Of a stretch of DNA of 64,000 nt, positions 46,746 through 56,755 are shown piece after piece (the first letter of the stretch is position 1; each line of letters starts with the position of its first letter). This DNA comes from Pseudomonadota bacterium. GTDB taxonomy: Bacteria > Pseudomonadota > Gammaproteobacteria > Burkholderiales > Burkholderiaceae_C. The stretch lies in NCBI GenBank assembly GCA_020161065.1, contig JAIUPH010000007.1:124001-188000 (forward strand), given 5' to 3'. The notes beneath the pieces are model-generated. The model was not told where the DNA came from. It did not search any database and was given only the letters and a program-made list of their open reading frames with translations. The position numbers were made by a program, and so were the translations under genes.

Positions 46746-47986
46746 GCGACCCTTCTTCGCCCCTGCCGCCGCCGGCCGCCCCGCCGGTACCGCCGTCGGC
46801 CGTGCCGGTGGTGGCCGCCTTGCCGGCACCGCCGGCGCCGTCGACGACAGCGGCATCACCAGCGCCCGCGGCATCACCAGCGCCCGCGGCATCACCCATG
46901 CCACCGGGTCCGCCGCCGATGCCACCGGCCCCGCCGCCTGCCGCCCACGCCGGCCCCGGGCCTGGGCGCTGGATCGCCACCGGCGGCGCCGTGCTGGCGG
47001 CGCTGGCCGCCGCCGGGCTGGTGATGGCCTGGAGCACGCAGCAGCGCGTGAAGGCGCTGGAGACCGAACTCGTCAAGCGCCAGCAGGACAGCGGCGCGCA
47101 GGCCGCCGAGGCCCAGTTGCTGGCGCGCCAGGCGCAGGAGGGCGTGCACGACGGCGCCGCCAAGCTGGCGCTGCTGGAAGCGCGCGTCGCCGAGACCAGC
47201 CTGCAGCGGTCGCAGATCGAGGAACTGCTGCAGTCGATGGCGCGCTCGCGCGACGAGAACGTGCTGGCCGACGTCGAAGCCGCCGTGCGCGTGGCGCAGC
47301 AGCAAAGCGCCATCACCGGCAGCGCCGACCCGCTGGTGGCCACGCTCAAGCAGGTGGACGAGCGTTTGTCGCGTTATGCGCAGCCGCGGCTGGAGCGCGT
47401 GCGCCGCGCCGTCGCGCAAGACCTGGAAAAGGCGCGCGCCGCCGGCGCCACCGACATCCCGCTGCTCAGCATCCGCCTCGACGAGGTGATCCGCCAGATC
47501 GACGAGCTGCCGCTGCTGTCGGCGGTGGACCGTCGCGGCGCGCCGCGCGCACCGGCGGGCGCGCGCCCCGCGCTGGCGGCCGCGGCATCGGCATCGGCCG
47601 CGGCGCCCGGCTGGGGCGACGGCCTCGGCGAGCGCTGGCGCGGCATGCTCGAACAGGTGTGGGCCGAAGTGCGCGACCTCGTTCGCGTCACCCGCATCGA
47701 CGTGCCCGAGGCCATGCTGGTGGCCCCCGAGCAAGCCTTCTTCCTGCGCGAGAACCTCAAGCTGCGGCTGCTCAACGCGCGCCTGGCGCTGCTGTCGCGG
47801 CAGTTCGACATCGCGCAGTCCGACCTGCGCGATGCGCAGTCGGCGCTGGAGCGCTATTTCGACCGCAGCTCGCGCCGCGTCAACGCCGCGCTCGACGGCG
47901 TGCGCCAGGTCGCGGCGCAGGCGCGCACCGTCGCCGTGCCGCGGCCCGACGCCACGCTGGCGGCCATCGCCGCCGCGGGGCGCTGA
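46742..47986 (+). CDS. hemX: HemX-like membrane protein (uroporphyrinogen-III C-methyltransferase-like)
   Basis: GTG 46742 overlaps the hemD stop. The 414-residue protein has a Pro/Ala-rich cytoplasmic leader (1-75), which includes an 18-base tandem repeat at 46853-46888. One membrane helix (about 77-96) follows, then a long coiled coil (about 100-165) and a C-terminal helical domain with TLKQVDERL and DLRDAQSALERYF. HemX proteins lack methyltransferase residues despite the old name and seem to organise heme synthesis at the membrane. Confidence 0.9.
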   Translation: MSDPSSPLPPPAAPPVPPSAVPVVAALPAPPAPSTTAASPAPAASPAPAASPMPPGPPPMPPAPPPAAHAGPGPGRWIATGGAVLAALAAAGLVMAWSTQQRVKALETELVKRQQDSGAQAAEAQLLARQAQEGVHDGAAKLALLEARVAETSLQRSQIEELLQSMARSRDENVLADVEAAVRVAQQQSAITGSADPLVATLKQVDERLSRYAQPRLERVRRAVAQDLEKARAAGATDIPLLSIRLDEVIRQIDELPLLSAVDRRGAPRAPAGARPALAAAASASAAAPGWGDGLGERWRGMLEQVWAEVRDLVRVTRIDVPEAMLVAPEQAFFLRENLKLRLLNARLALLSRQFDIAQSDLRDAQSALERYFDRSSRRVNAALDGVRQVAAQARTVAVPRPDATLAAIAAAGR

Positions 47987-48002
47987 GCGCCGGGCGCCGG
48001 TC

Positions 48003-49247
48003 ATGCGCAGCATCATCTGGCTCGTGCTGTTGTGCGTGGTGGCCGTGGTGGCCGCCACCACGCTGGGCAGCAACGACGGCCTGGTCACCATCTACTGGGC
48101 CGGCTGGCGCACCGAGCTGTCGCTGAACCTGTTCCTCATCGTGCTGGCCCTGGTCTGCGCGCTGCTGTTCTCGGCGGCGCAGGCCATGCGCTCGCTGCTC
48201 AGCCTGCCCGAGCGCGCCAGCGAATGGCGCGCCCTGCGCCGCGAGCGCGCCGCCCAGGCCGCGCTGCGCGAGGCGCAGGCCGAGTTCTTCAGCGCCCGCT
48301 ACACGCGCGCCCACAAGGCTGCGCTGCGCGCGCTGGCGCTGCGCGACGACTCGCCGCAACTGCAGGGCGACGCCGAGTTCGCCGTGCTGGCGCAACTGCT
48401 GGCCGCCGCCAGCCTGCACCGCCTGCAGGACCGCAGCCGGCGCGACGCGGTGATGCAGTCGCTGTTCCAGGGCATGCGCCACGGCGGCGGCCACGGCGCC
48501 GAGGACGGCGCGCGGCTGCTCGCCGCCGAATGGGCGATCGACGACCGCGACGCGCTGCGCGCCGCCGAACTGCTGGACCAGTTGCCCGCCGGCGTGGCCC
48601 GCCGCACCCAGGCGCTGCGCCTCAAGCTGCAGGCCAGCCGCTTGCAGCGCCAGCCGCTGCAGGCGCTGCACACGGCGCGGCTGCTGGCCAAGCACCAGGG
48701 CTTCACGCCGATCGCGGCGCGCGGCCTGCTGCGCTCGCTGGCGGCCGAGGCCATCGAAGACAGCCACGACCTGCACCAGTTGCAGCGCCTGTGGCAGCAG
48801 CTCGACCCCGCCGACCGTGCCGACGCCAGCGTGGCCGCGCGCGCCGCCGCGCGCGCCGGCCGCCTGGGATCGAACGCCGACGCACGTGAATGGTTGAGGC
48901 CGTTCTGGGACCGCCTGGGCGAACTCGATCGCGACGACCGCGAGGCCGTCGCGCTGGCGCTGTTCGAAGCCGCGCCGGGCATCGAGCATGAATGGCTGCC
49001 GCGCCTGGAAGCCGCGCTCGAAGCCCACGGCCACGACAGCGCCGTGGTCGCCGCCGTCGGCATGGCCTTCGCCGACCGCCAGCTGTGGGGCAAGGCGCGC
49101 AAGCTGCTGGAGCAGAGCGCCGCCGCCGGCACCCTGCCGCTGCGCGCCCGCCGCCGCGCCTGGCGCGCCCTGGCGCAGATGGCCCGCGAAGCCGGCGACG
49201 ACGCCCGCGCCCAGGACTGCGAACGCGCCGCCGCCGCGCTGGAGTGA
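48003..49247 (+). CDS. hemY: HemY-like TPR membrane protein
   Basis: The 414-residue protein has two N-terminal membrane helices (about 4-24 and 40-63), joined by a NDGLVTIYWAGWR loop that marks proteobacterial HemY, then tetratricopeptide-like helices to the end. It is distinct from the protoporphyrinogen oxidase of the same name. It probably scaffolds late heme enzymes with HemX. It starts 16 bases after hemX and ends 36 bases before the tRNA gene. Confidence 0.92.
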   Translation: MRSIIWLVLLCVVAVVAATTLGSNDGLVTIYWAGWRTELSLNLFLIVLALVCALLFSAAQAMRSLLSLPERASEWRALRRERAAQAALREAQAEFFSARYTRAHKAALRALALRDDSPQLQGDAEFAVLAQLLAAASLHRLQDRSRRDAVMQSLFQGMRHGGGHGAEDGARLLAAEWAIDDRDALRAAELLDQLPAGVARRTQALRLKLQASRLQRQPLQALHTARLLAKHQGFTPIAARGLLRSLAAEAIEDSHDLHQLQRLWQQLDPADRADASVAARAAARAGRLGSNADAREWLRPFWDRLGELDRDDREAVALALFEAAPGIEHEWLPRLEAALEAHGHDSAVVAAVGMAFADRQLWGKARKLLEQSAAAGTLPLRARRRAWRALAQMAREAGDDARAQDCERAAAALE

Positions 49248-49265
49248 GCCCGCCGCGCCCCATGG

Positions 49266-49271
49266 TATAGT
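49266..49271 (+). promoter_or_regulatory. Probable -10 element of the tRNA gene
   Basis: TATAGT lies 12 bases before the tRNA 5' end, a usual distance for a stable-RNA promoter. No good -35 is evident because the hemY 3' end occupies that position. Confidence 0.5.
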
Positions 49272-49283
49272 ACGCAGCTTCGC

Positions 49284-49360
49284 GCGGCTGTAGCTCAGTT
49301 GGATAGAGTACTTGGCTACGAACCAAGGGGTCGTGGGTTCGAATCCTGCCAGCCGCGCCA
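49284..49360 (+). tRNA. tRNA-Arg (anticodon ACG)
   Basis: The 77-base gene folds fully: acceptor stem GCGGCTG with CAGCCGC, D arm GCTC...GAGT, anticodon stem CTTGG/CCAAG around loop CTACGAA, T arm with GGTTCGAATCC, and an encoded 3' CCA. The anticodon ACG, with A34 modified to inosine, reads CGU, CGC and CGA arginine codons. A terminator follows directly. Confidence 0.97.
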
Positions 49361-49368
49361 ATCAAATC

Positions 49369-49403
49369 AACGGGTCAGCTCTCACAAGGGGCTGACCCGT
49401 TTT
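49369..49403 (+). terminator. Intrinsic terminator after tRNA-Arg
   Basis: Arms AACGGGTCAGC and GCTGACCCGTT, with a T-run at the end of the second arm, form a classic rho-independent terminator nine bases after the tRNA CCA end. Confidence 0.92.
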
Positions 49404-49806
49404 GCTTTGTGACTCGCAGGGGTTCACCGACGGGTCCACCGCGGGCGAGTTCGGACGAAACCCCTGCGCAAGTTGGCTGGCGCATGGCGCGGCTCCGGCG
49501 CGCGCCCGACCGTCATGCCATCGCCGCCCCAGCGCTCGACGCGCTCTGCGCGCGCCGCGATGACGCTCCGCGCATTCATCACGCATGTGATTGAGTCTCG
49601 CGCGCCGCAATCCAAGAATTCACTCCAGGCAGCGTCTTGTGCCGGGTCGCCGGGACCGCAGCGCACGCCGCCTTCATCCGAGACATCGACGCGACGTGCG
49701 CGCCGGGACGCTGAATCAGCGGCCCTCGCCGCCGCTCGCGGGCCGGCGCCGGGCCGGTCAGGTTGGTGTCGGCGATGGCGACCGTCGAACCAGCAAGGAG
49801 ACCCGC
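49404..49806. other. 403-base gap with no recognised gene
   Basis: No convincing coding frame was found; open frames here lack family motifs. It contains one inverted repeat, GCAGGGGTT (49416-49424) with AACCCCTGC (49459-49467). The promoter of the downstream CoA-metabolism operon should lie here, but no clear -35/-10 pair could be assigned. AAGGAG at 49795-49800 is the ribosome site of the next gene. Confidence 0.7.
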
Positions 49807-51117
49807 ATGAGCCGTTCAACCCCCACGGTCGCTTCCGACGACCTGCAACTGCCGCTGCAAGGCGTGCGCGTGCTGGACTTGTCGCGCGTCTTCGCGGGTC
49901 CGCTGTGCGGGCAGGTGCTGGCCGATTTCGGCGCCGAGGTCGTCAAGGTCGAGCATCCCGCGCGCGGCGACGACACGCGCGACTGGGGCTTGCGCGTCGG
50001 CCGCACCGAGACCACCTACTACAACGCGATGAACCGCAGCAAGCGGTCCCTCACCATCGACCTGCAGCAGCCTGAAGGGCTGCGCCTGGTCCACGAACTG
50101 CTGCCGCGCTTCGACGTGGTGATCCAGAACTTCAAGAGCGGCGGCGCCGAGAAGCTGGGCCTGGGCTACGCGCAGCTGAAGGCGATCAAGCCCGACCTCG
50201 TCTATTGCTCGATCACCGGCTACGACAGTTCCGGGCCGGAGGCGGCGCGGCCCGGCTACGACCTGGTGATCCAGGGCGAGGCGGGGCTGATGGCGCTCAA
50301 CGGCGAGGCCAGCCAGCCGCCGCTGAAGTTCGGCGTGGCCGTGGTCGACATGATGACCGGCATGTACGCCGCCCAGGCCGTGCTGGCCGCGCTGTTCCAG
50401 CGCGCTCGCAGCGGCCGCGGCCGGCTGATCGAGCTGGCGCTGTACGACTGCGGCGTCAACGTCACCAGCCACACCGGCCTGGACGCATTGCGCCTGGGCG
50501 GCGAGCCGCAACGCTACGGCAACGCGCATCCGTCGATCATGCCGTACGGCATGTTCGAGGCCGCGGACGGGCCGCTGATCATCGCGGTCGGCAACAACAG
50601 CCAGTTCGACAAGTTCTGTCGCGAGGTGATCGCGCGCCCCGACATCGTCGAAGACCCGCGCTTCGCCACCAACGTGCAGCGCACGCAGCACCGGCTGGTG
50701 CTGCAGCCGATGCTGGTGGAACTGATCCGCCAGTTCCCGCGCGAGCTGCTGCTGCAGCGGCTGCACGCGGCCGGCATTCCCGGTGGCCGGGTGCAGGGCT
50801 TGCACGAAGCCTTGACCAGCGAGCGCACGCGCCGCGGCGGCCTGGTGCAGCAGATGCCGCATCCGGTGGCCGGCAGCACGCCGGTGTTCGCGCCGCCTTA
50901 TCGGCTGGACGGGCAACGCCTGCCGGTGCGCAGCGCGCCGCCCACGCTGGGCGAGGGCACGCGCGAGGTGCTGCAACGGCTGCTGCAGTTGCCCGAGCAC
51001 GAACTGCAGGCGCTGCAGGCCAAGGGGGTGCTGACGCTGCCAATCCCAATCGCACTGCCACTGCCCGACCCGCCGTCGACCCACCCCGTCCCGGCAGACG
51101 CCGGTCCTTCGCACTGA
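49807..51117 (+). CDS. CaiB/BaiF family CoA-transferase
   Basis: The 436-residue class III CoA-transferase has the family start LQGVRVLDLSRVFAGPLCGQVLADFGAEVVKVE in parts: VLDLSRVFAGP and LADFGAEVVKVEHP. PGYDLVIQGEAGLMALNG follows, where the first Asp is the catalytic residue that forms an acyl-aspartyl anhydride. It moves CoA between carboxylic acids. The C-terminal tail (about 415-436) is Pro-rich. It is the first gene of an operon with beta-oxidation enzymes, so it probably activates the operon's substrate acid using succinyl-CoA or acetyl-CoA. Confidence 0.93.
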   Translation: MSRSTPTVASDDLQLPLQGVRVLDLSRVFAGPLCGQVLADFGAEVVKVEHPARGDDTRDWGLRVGRTETTYYNAMNRSKRSLTIDLQQPEGLRLVHELLPRFDVVIQNFKSGGAEKLGLGYAQLKAIKPDLVYCSITGYDSSGPEAARPGYDLVIQGEAGLMALNGEASQPPLKFGVAVVDMMTGMYAAQAVLAALFQRARSGRGRLIELALYDCGVNVTSHTGLDALRLGGEPQRYGNAHPSIMPYGMFEAADGPLIIAVGNNSQFDKFCREVIARPDIVEDPRFATNVQRTQHRLVLQPMLVELIRQFPRELLLQRLHAAGIPGGRVQGLHEALTSERTRRGGLVQQMPHPVAGSTPVFAPPYRLDGQRLPVRSAPPTLGEGTREVLQRLLQLPEHELQALQAKGVLTLPIPIALPLPDPPSTHPVPADAGPSH

Positions 51118-51141
51118 GCTTCGCACCCAAGGAATCCGTCC

Positions 51142-52146
51142 ATGAACGTCACCTTTTTGCCCGCGCCGCGGCGCCTCGTCCGCCGCGCCTTGTTGGCCGC
51201 GCTGCTGCCTTGCCTGGCCGGCGCCGCGCTGGCCGCCGACGTCTGCCCCGGCAAGACGATCAAGCTGATCGTGCCCTACCCCGCGGGCGGCACCACCGAT
51301 GTCATGGCGCGCACGATTGCCGAAGCGCTGGCGCCCCGCCTGGGCAAGACGGTGCTGGTCGACAACCGCGGCGGCGCCGGCGGCATGACGGGCACCGACC
51401 AGGCGCTGAAATCCGCGCCCGACGGCTGCACCTACCTGGTGGGGCTGGCGACCTCGATGCTGGTCAACCAGTACCTCTACGGCAAGCTGCCTTACGACCC
51501 GCAGAAAGACCAGGCGCTGGTGACGCAGATCGCGGTCGGCCCGCTGGTGCTGCTGGCCAGCCCGAAGCTGCCGGTGAACAGCGCGCCCGAACTGCTGCGC
51601 CACATCGAGGCGAACAAGGGCCAGCTGGCCTACGGCTCCTGGGGCATGGGCTCGACGGCGCACCTCGACGGCGCCTGGCTGTCCGACAAGCTCAAGGCCG
51701 ACATGAACCACGTGCCCTACAAGGGCGAAGCCGCGATGCTGCAGGACATGGTGGGCGGCCAGTTCCACATCGCCTTTGCCGCGCTGCAGTCGGCCCGCCC
51801 CTTCATCGAATCGGGCCGGCTGAAGGCGCTGGGCGTCACCGGCACCGAGCGCCTGGCCGCGCTGCCCAAGGTGCCCACGCTGCTGGAGCAAGGCATCAAG
51901 GACGACGTGTTCCGCGTCACCGGCTGGGTGGGCATGAGCGCGCCGGCCAAGACGCCCGCGGCCGCCGTGTCGCGCATGGCCGCCGAAGTGCACGCCATCC
52001 TGGCGCAGCCGGAGATGCGCGAGCGCTTCCAGCAGATGGGCTTCATCGCGGTGGGCAACACGCCGGAGGAATTCCGCGCCGTGGTGCAGAAGGACGGCCC
52101 GGTGTGGGAGCGGGTGGTCAAGCTCTCGGGCGCCAAGCTCGATTGA
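51142..52146 (+). CDS. Bug-family (TctC-type) solute-binding protein
   Basis: The 334-residue periplasmic receptor has a Sec signal (RRLVRRALLAALLPCLAGAALA, cleavage near residue 30). The family start KTIKLIVPYPAGGTTDVMART and VDNRGGAGGMTGTDQAL follow, with later segments typical of tripartite tricarboxylate transporter receptors. Bug proteins bind carboxylic acids or amides and are much expanded in Burkholderiales. No TctA or TctB gene is adjacent. Its place in the operon suggests it captures the acid then handled by the CoA-transferase. Confidence 0.93.
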   Translation: MNVTFLPAPRRLVRRALLAALLPCLAGAALAADVCPGKTIKLIVPYPAGGTTDVMARTIAEALAPRLGKTVLVDNRGGAGGMTGTDQALKSAPDGCTYLVGLATSMLVNQYLYGKLPYDPQKDQALVTQIAVGPLVLLASPKLPVNSAPELLRHIEANKGQLAYGSWGMGSTAHLDGAWLSDKLKADMNHVPYKGEAAMLQDMVGGQFHIAFAALQSARPFIESGRLKALGVTGTERLAALPKVPTLLEQGIKDDVFRVTGWVGMSAPAKTPAAAVSRMAAEVHAILAQPEMRERFQQMGFIAVGNTPEEFRAVVQKDGPVWERVVKLSGAKLD

Positions 52147-52182
52147 CGCGCCGACGCCGCCATAACGCAGAAGTTGAACGCC

Positions 52183-54318
52183 ATGTCCAACCCGACTGAA
52201 GCCGCCGTGCGCAGCAGCCGCCACGGCGAGGTGATCGTCATCACGCTGGCCAACCCGCCGGTCAATGCCATCTCGCACGCGGTGCGCAGCGGCCTGTTGG
52301 CCGCCATCGAGGCCGCCGACGCCGACCCGGACGCACGCGCCATCGTCATCGTCGGCGAAGGCGCCAACTTCGTCGCCGGCGCCGACATCCGCGAATTCGG
52401 CCGGCCGCCGCAGCCGCCTTCGGTGCCCGAGGTCTGCAACCGCATCGAGGCCTGCGCCAAGCCCGTGGTCGCCGCCCTCCGCGGCGCCGCCTTGGGCGGT
52501 GGGCTGGAGATCGCGCTGGCTGCGCACTACCGCGTAGCGCTGCGCGACGCCCGCCTGGGCCTGCCCGAGGTGCTGCTGGGCTTGATGCCCGGCGCCGGCG
52601 GCACGGTGCGCGCGCCGCGCCTGATCGGCGCGCCAGCGGCGCTGGACCTCATGCTCAGCGGCCGCCACCTCGATGCCGCGCAAGCCCTGAAGCTGGGCCT
52701 GGTCGACCAGCTGGCCGATGGCGATGACGCCCAAGCGGCCGGCTTGGCCGATGCGGCCGAACGGCTGGCGCGTGGCGCCGGACCGCGCCGCAGCCGCGAC
52801 GCGCAAGGCCTCGCCGACCGCGCCGCGGCCCAGGCCGCCATCGAAGCCGCGCGCGCCGGGCTGGCGAAATCGGCACGCGGCCTGCTCTCGCCGGGCAAGA
52901 TCGTCGACGCCGTGCAGAACGCGCTGGACCTGCCGTTCGACGAAGCGCTGAAGCTCGAGCGCCAGGCCTTTCTCGAATGCATCGCCAGCCCGCAGCGCGC
53001 CGGCCTGATCCACGCCTTCTTCGCCGAACGCGAGGTGTTGAAGGTGCCCGAGGCACGCGCCGCCGCGCCGCGGCCCATCGCCTCGGTCGGCGTGGTCGGC
53101 GGCGGCACCATGGGCGCCGGCATCGCGGTCAGCGCACTGGATGCCGGCTTGCCGGTGGTGATGGTCGAGCGCGACGCCGAGGCGCTGGCGCGGGGTCGCG
53201 CCAACGTCGAGAAGGTCTACGACGGGTTGATCCACAAGCAGCGCATCACGGCCGACGACAAGGCCACCGTGATGGCGCGCTACAGCGGCAGCACCGACTA
53301 CGCCGCGCTGGCCGCAGTGGACCTGGTGATCGAGGCGGTGTACGAGAACCTCGACGTGAAGAAGGACGTCTTCCAGCAACTCGACCGCGTCTGCAAGCGC
53401 GGCGCGGTGCTGGCCACCAACACCTCGTACCTGGACATCGATGCCATCGCCGCCGTCACCGCGCGGCCGCAGGACGTGATCGGCCTGCACTTCTTCAGCC
53501 CGGCCAACATCATGAAGCTGCTGGAGATCGTGGTGCCGGCCAAGGTGGCGCCCGATGTCGTTGCCACCGCCTTCGCACTGGCCAAGCGGCTGAAGAAGGT
53601 GCCGGTGCGCGCGGGGGTGTGCGACGGCTTCATCGGCAACCGCATCCTCGCCCGCTATCGCGAGGCGGCCGAGTACATGCTGGAAGACGGCGCCAGCCCG
53701 CAGCAGATCGACGCCGCGGTGCGCGACTTCGGCTACCCGATGGGGCCGTTCCAGATGATCGACCTGGCCGGCGGCGACATCGGCTGGGCCACGCGCAAGC
53801 GCAAGGCGGCCACGCGCGACCCGAAGGCGCGCTACGTCGAGATTGCCGACCGGCTGTGCGAGCGCGGCTGGTTCGGCCAGAAGACCGGCCGCGGCTGGTA
53901 TCTCTATCCGCAGGGCACGCGCACCGGCCAGGCCGACCCCGAGGTGGCCGCCATCATCGACGCCGAGCGCAGCAAGAAAGGCATCCCGCCGCGCGCGTTC
54001 AGCGCCGAAGACATCGTGCGCCGCTACCTGGCCGCGATGGTCAACGAAGGCGCCAAGGTGGTGGCCGAAGGCATCGCGCTGCGTCCGTTGGACGTGGACG
54101 TTACGTTCATCAACGGCTACGGCTTTCCGCGCCACCGCGGCGGGCCGATGAAGTACGCCGACATGGTGGGCCTGCCCCGGATCCTGGCCGACATCCGCGC
54201 CTTCGCCCAGGAAGACCCGCTGTTCTGGCAGCCCGCCCCCTTGCTGGAGCAACTGGTGGCCGCGGGCCGCGACTTCGCCAGCCTGAACCACAACGACCAC
54301 GCTCAGCCACCGCGCTGA
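52183..54318 (+). CDS. Bifunctional enoyl-CoA hydratase / 3-hydroxyacyl-CoA dehydrogenase (FadB/FadJ-like)
   Basis: ATG 52183 gives 711 residues. The N-terminal crotonase domain (about 10-190) has GAxFVAGADIREFG and the two catalytic Glu contexts GGGLEIAL and LPEVLLGLMPGAGGT. The dehydrogenase domain starts near residue 297 with the NAD-binding loop GVVGGGTMGAGIA and has ATNTSYLDI, the His of GLHFFSPANIMKLLE and DGFIGNRI. A duplicated C-terminal 3HCDH domain follows. It performs the hydration and second oxidation steps of beta-oxidation. It also resembles peroxisomal-type multifunctional enzymes. Confidence 0.94.
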   Translation: MSNPTEAAVRSSRHGEVIVITLANPPVNAISHAVRSGLLAAIEAADADPDARAIVIVGEGANFVAGADIREFGRPPQPPSVPEVCNRIEACAKPVVAALRGAALGGGLEIALAAHYRVALRDARLGLPEVLLGLMPGAGGTVRAPRLIGAPAALDLMLSGRHLDAAQALKLGLVDQLADGDDAQAAGLADAAERLARGAGPRRSRDAQGLADRAAAQAAIEAARAGLAKSARGLLSPGKIVDAVQNALDLPFDEALKLERQAFLECIASPQRAGLIHAFFAEREVLKVPEARAAAPRPIASVGVVGGGTMGAGIAVSALDAGLPVVMVERDAEALARGRANVEKVYDGLIHKQRITADDKATVMARYSGSTDYAALAAVDLVIEAVYENLDVKKDVFQQLDRVCKRGAVLATNTSYLDIDAIAAVTARPQDVIGLHFFSPANIMKLLEIVVPAKVAPDVVATAFALAKRLKKVPVRAGVCDGFIGNRILARYREAAEYMLEDGASPQQIDAAVRDFGYPMGPFQMIDLAGGDIGWATRKRKAATRDPKARYVEIADRLCERGWFGQKTGRGWYLYPQGTRTGQADPEVAAIIDAERSKKGIPPRAFSAEDIVRRYLAAMVNEGAKVVAEGIALRPLDVDVTFINGYGFPRHRGGPMKYADMVGLPRILADIRAFAQEDPLFWQPAPLLEQLVAAGRDFASLNHNDHAQPPR

Positions 54319-54339
54319 AACGCCAGGAGACCTCACCCC

Positions 54340-55527
54340 ATGCGACAAGCCGTCATCGTATCCACCGCGCGCACGCCCATCACCAAGGCGCACCGCGGCG
54401 AGTTCAACATCACGCCGGGCCCCACGCTGGCCAGCCATGCGGTGCGCGCCGCCGTGCAGCGCTCGGGGCTCGATCCCGAGCGCATCGAAGACCTGGTGCT
54501 CGGCTGCGGCTACCCCGAAGGCATCACCGGCCGCAACATCGGCCGCCAGGCCGTGCTGCGCTCGGAACTGCCGCTCAGCATTGCCGGCAGCGTGGTCAGC
54601 CGCTTCTGCGCCTCGGGCCTGCAGGCGGTGGCGGCAGCGGCCGGGCGCATCGTGGTCGACGGCGCGCCGGCCGTCATCGCCGGCGGGCTGGAGAGCATCT
54701 CCGGCATCCGCTCGCGCAACGTCGGCGGCGCCGACCTCACCATCGACCCCTGGCTGGCCGAGCGCAAGCCGGCGCTGTACCTGGAGATGATCGCGACGGC
54801 CGACATCGTGGCCCAGCGCTACGGCATCAGCCGCGAGGCGCAGGACCGCTTCTCGGTGGAAAGCCAGCGCCGCACCGCCGAGGCCCAGCAGGCCGGGCGT
54901 TATGCCGACGAGATCGTTCCGGTGAGCACGGTGATGGCCGTGACCGACAAGGCCAGCGGCGCGGTGACCCAGCGCGAAGCCACGGTGGACCGCGACACCT
55001 GCAACCGGCCGGGCACGACCTACGAATCGCTGGCCAAGCTGGAGCCGGTGAAAGGCGCGGACCAATTCGTCACCGCCGGCAACGCCTCGCAACTGTCCGA
55101 CGGCGCCGCTGCGTTGGTGATGGTGGAAGCGCAGGAGGCCGAGCGCCTGGGCCTGCAGGCGCTGGGCGCCTTCCGCGGCCTGGCGGCGGCCGGCTGCGAG
55201 CCCGACGAGATGGGCATCGGCCCCGTGTTCGCCATCCCCAAGCTGTTGCAGCGCTTCGGCCTGAAGGTCGAAGACATCGACCTGTGGGAACTGAACGAGG
55301 CCTTCGCGTCGCAGGCGCTGTATTGCCAGCACAAGCTGGGCATTCCGGCCGAGCGCCTGAACGTCAACGGCGGCGCCATCGCCATCGGCCACCCCTTCGG
55401 CATGACCGGCGCGCGCCAGGCCGGCCACCTCCTGATCGAAGGGCGGCGCCGCAAGGCGAAGTGGGGCGTGGTCTCGATGTGCGTGGCCGGCGGCATGGGG
55501 CTGGCCGGCCTTTTCGAGATCTTTTGA
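54340..55527 (+). CDS. Acetyl-CoA acyltransferase (thiolase)
   Basis: The 395-residue thiolase has the nucleophile Cys in SRFCASGLQAV, NEAFASQ, the catalytic His in GGAIAIGHPFGMTG and the second Cys in SMCVAGGMGLAG. It cleaves 3-ketoacyl-CoA with CoA. The GHPFGMTG form is common in degradative thiolases. It starts 21 bases after the bifunctional dehydrogenase gene and would finish each beta-oxidation round in this operon. Confidence 0.94.
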   Translation: MRQAVIVSTARTPITKAHRGEFNITPGPTLASHAVRAAVQRSGLDPERIEDLVLGCGYPEGITGRNIGRQAVLRSELPLSIAGSVVSRFCASGLQAVAAAAGRIVVDGAPAVIAGGLESISGIRSRNVGGADLTIDPWLAERKPALYLEMIATADIVAQRYGISREAQDRFSVESQRRTAEAQQAGRYADEIVPVSTVMAVTDKASGAVTQREATVDRDTCNRPGTTYESLAKLEPVKGADQFVTAGNASQLSDGAAALVMVEAQEAERLGLQALGAFRGLAAAGCEPDEMGIGPVFAIPKLLQRFGLKVEDIDLWELNEAFASQALYCQHKLGIPAERLNVNGGAIAIGHPFGMTGARQAGHLLIEGRRRKAKWGVVSMCVAGGMGLAGLFEIF

Positions 55528-55551
55528 AGCGGCCCGACCCGGAGACCAACC

Positions 55552-56748
<1,197 letters not shown>

Positions 56749-56755
56749 GGCAGAC

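Noticed and set aside
46853-46888. 18-base tandem repeat in hemX as a CRISPR-like or mobile repeat
   Set aside because: There are only two units without spacers, in frame, in the Pro/Ala-rich leader of HemX.
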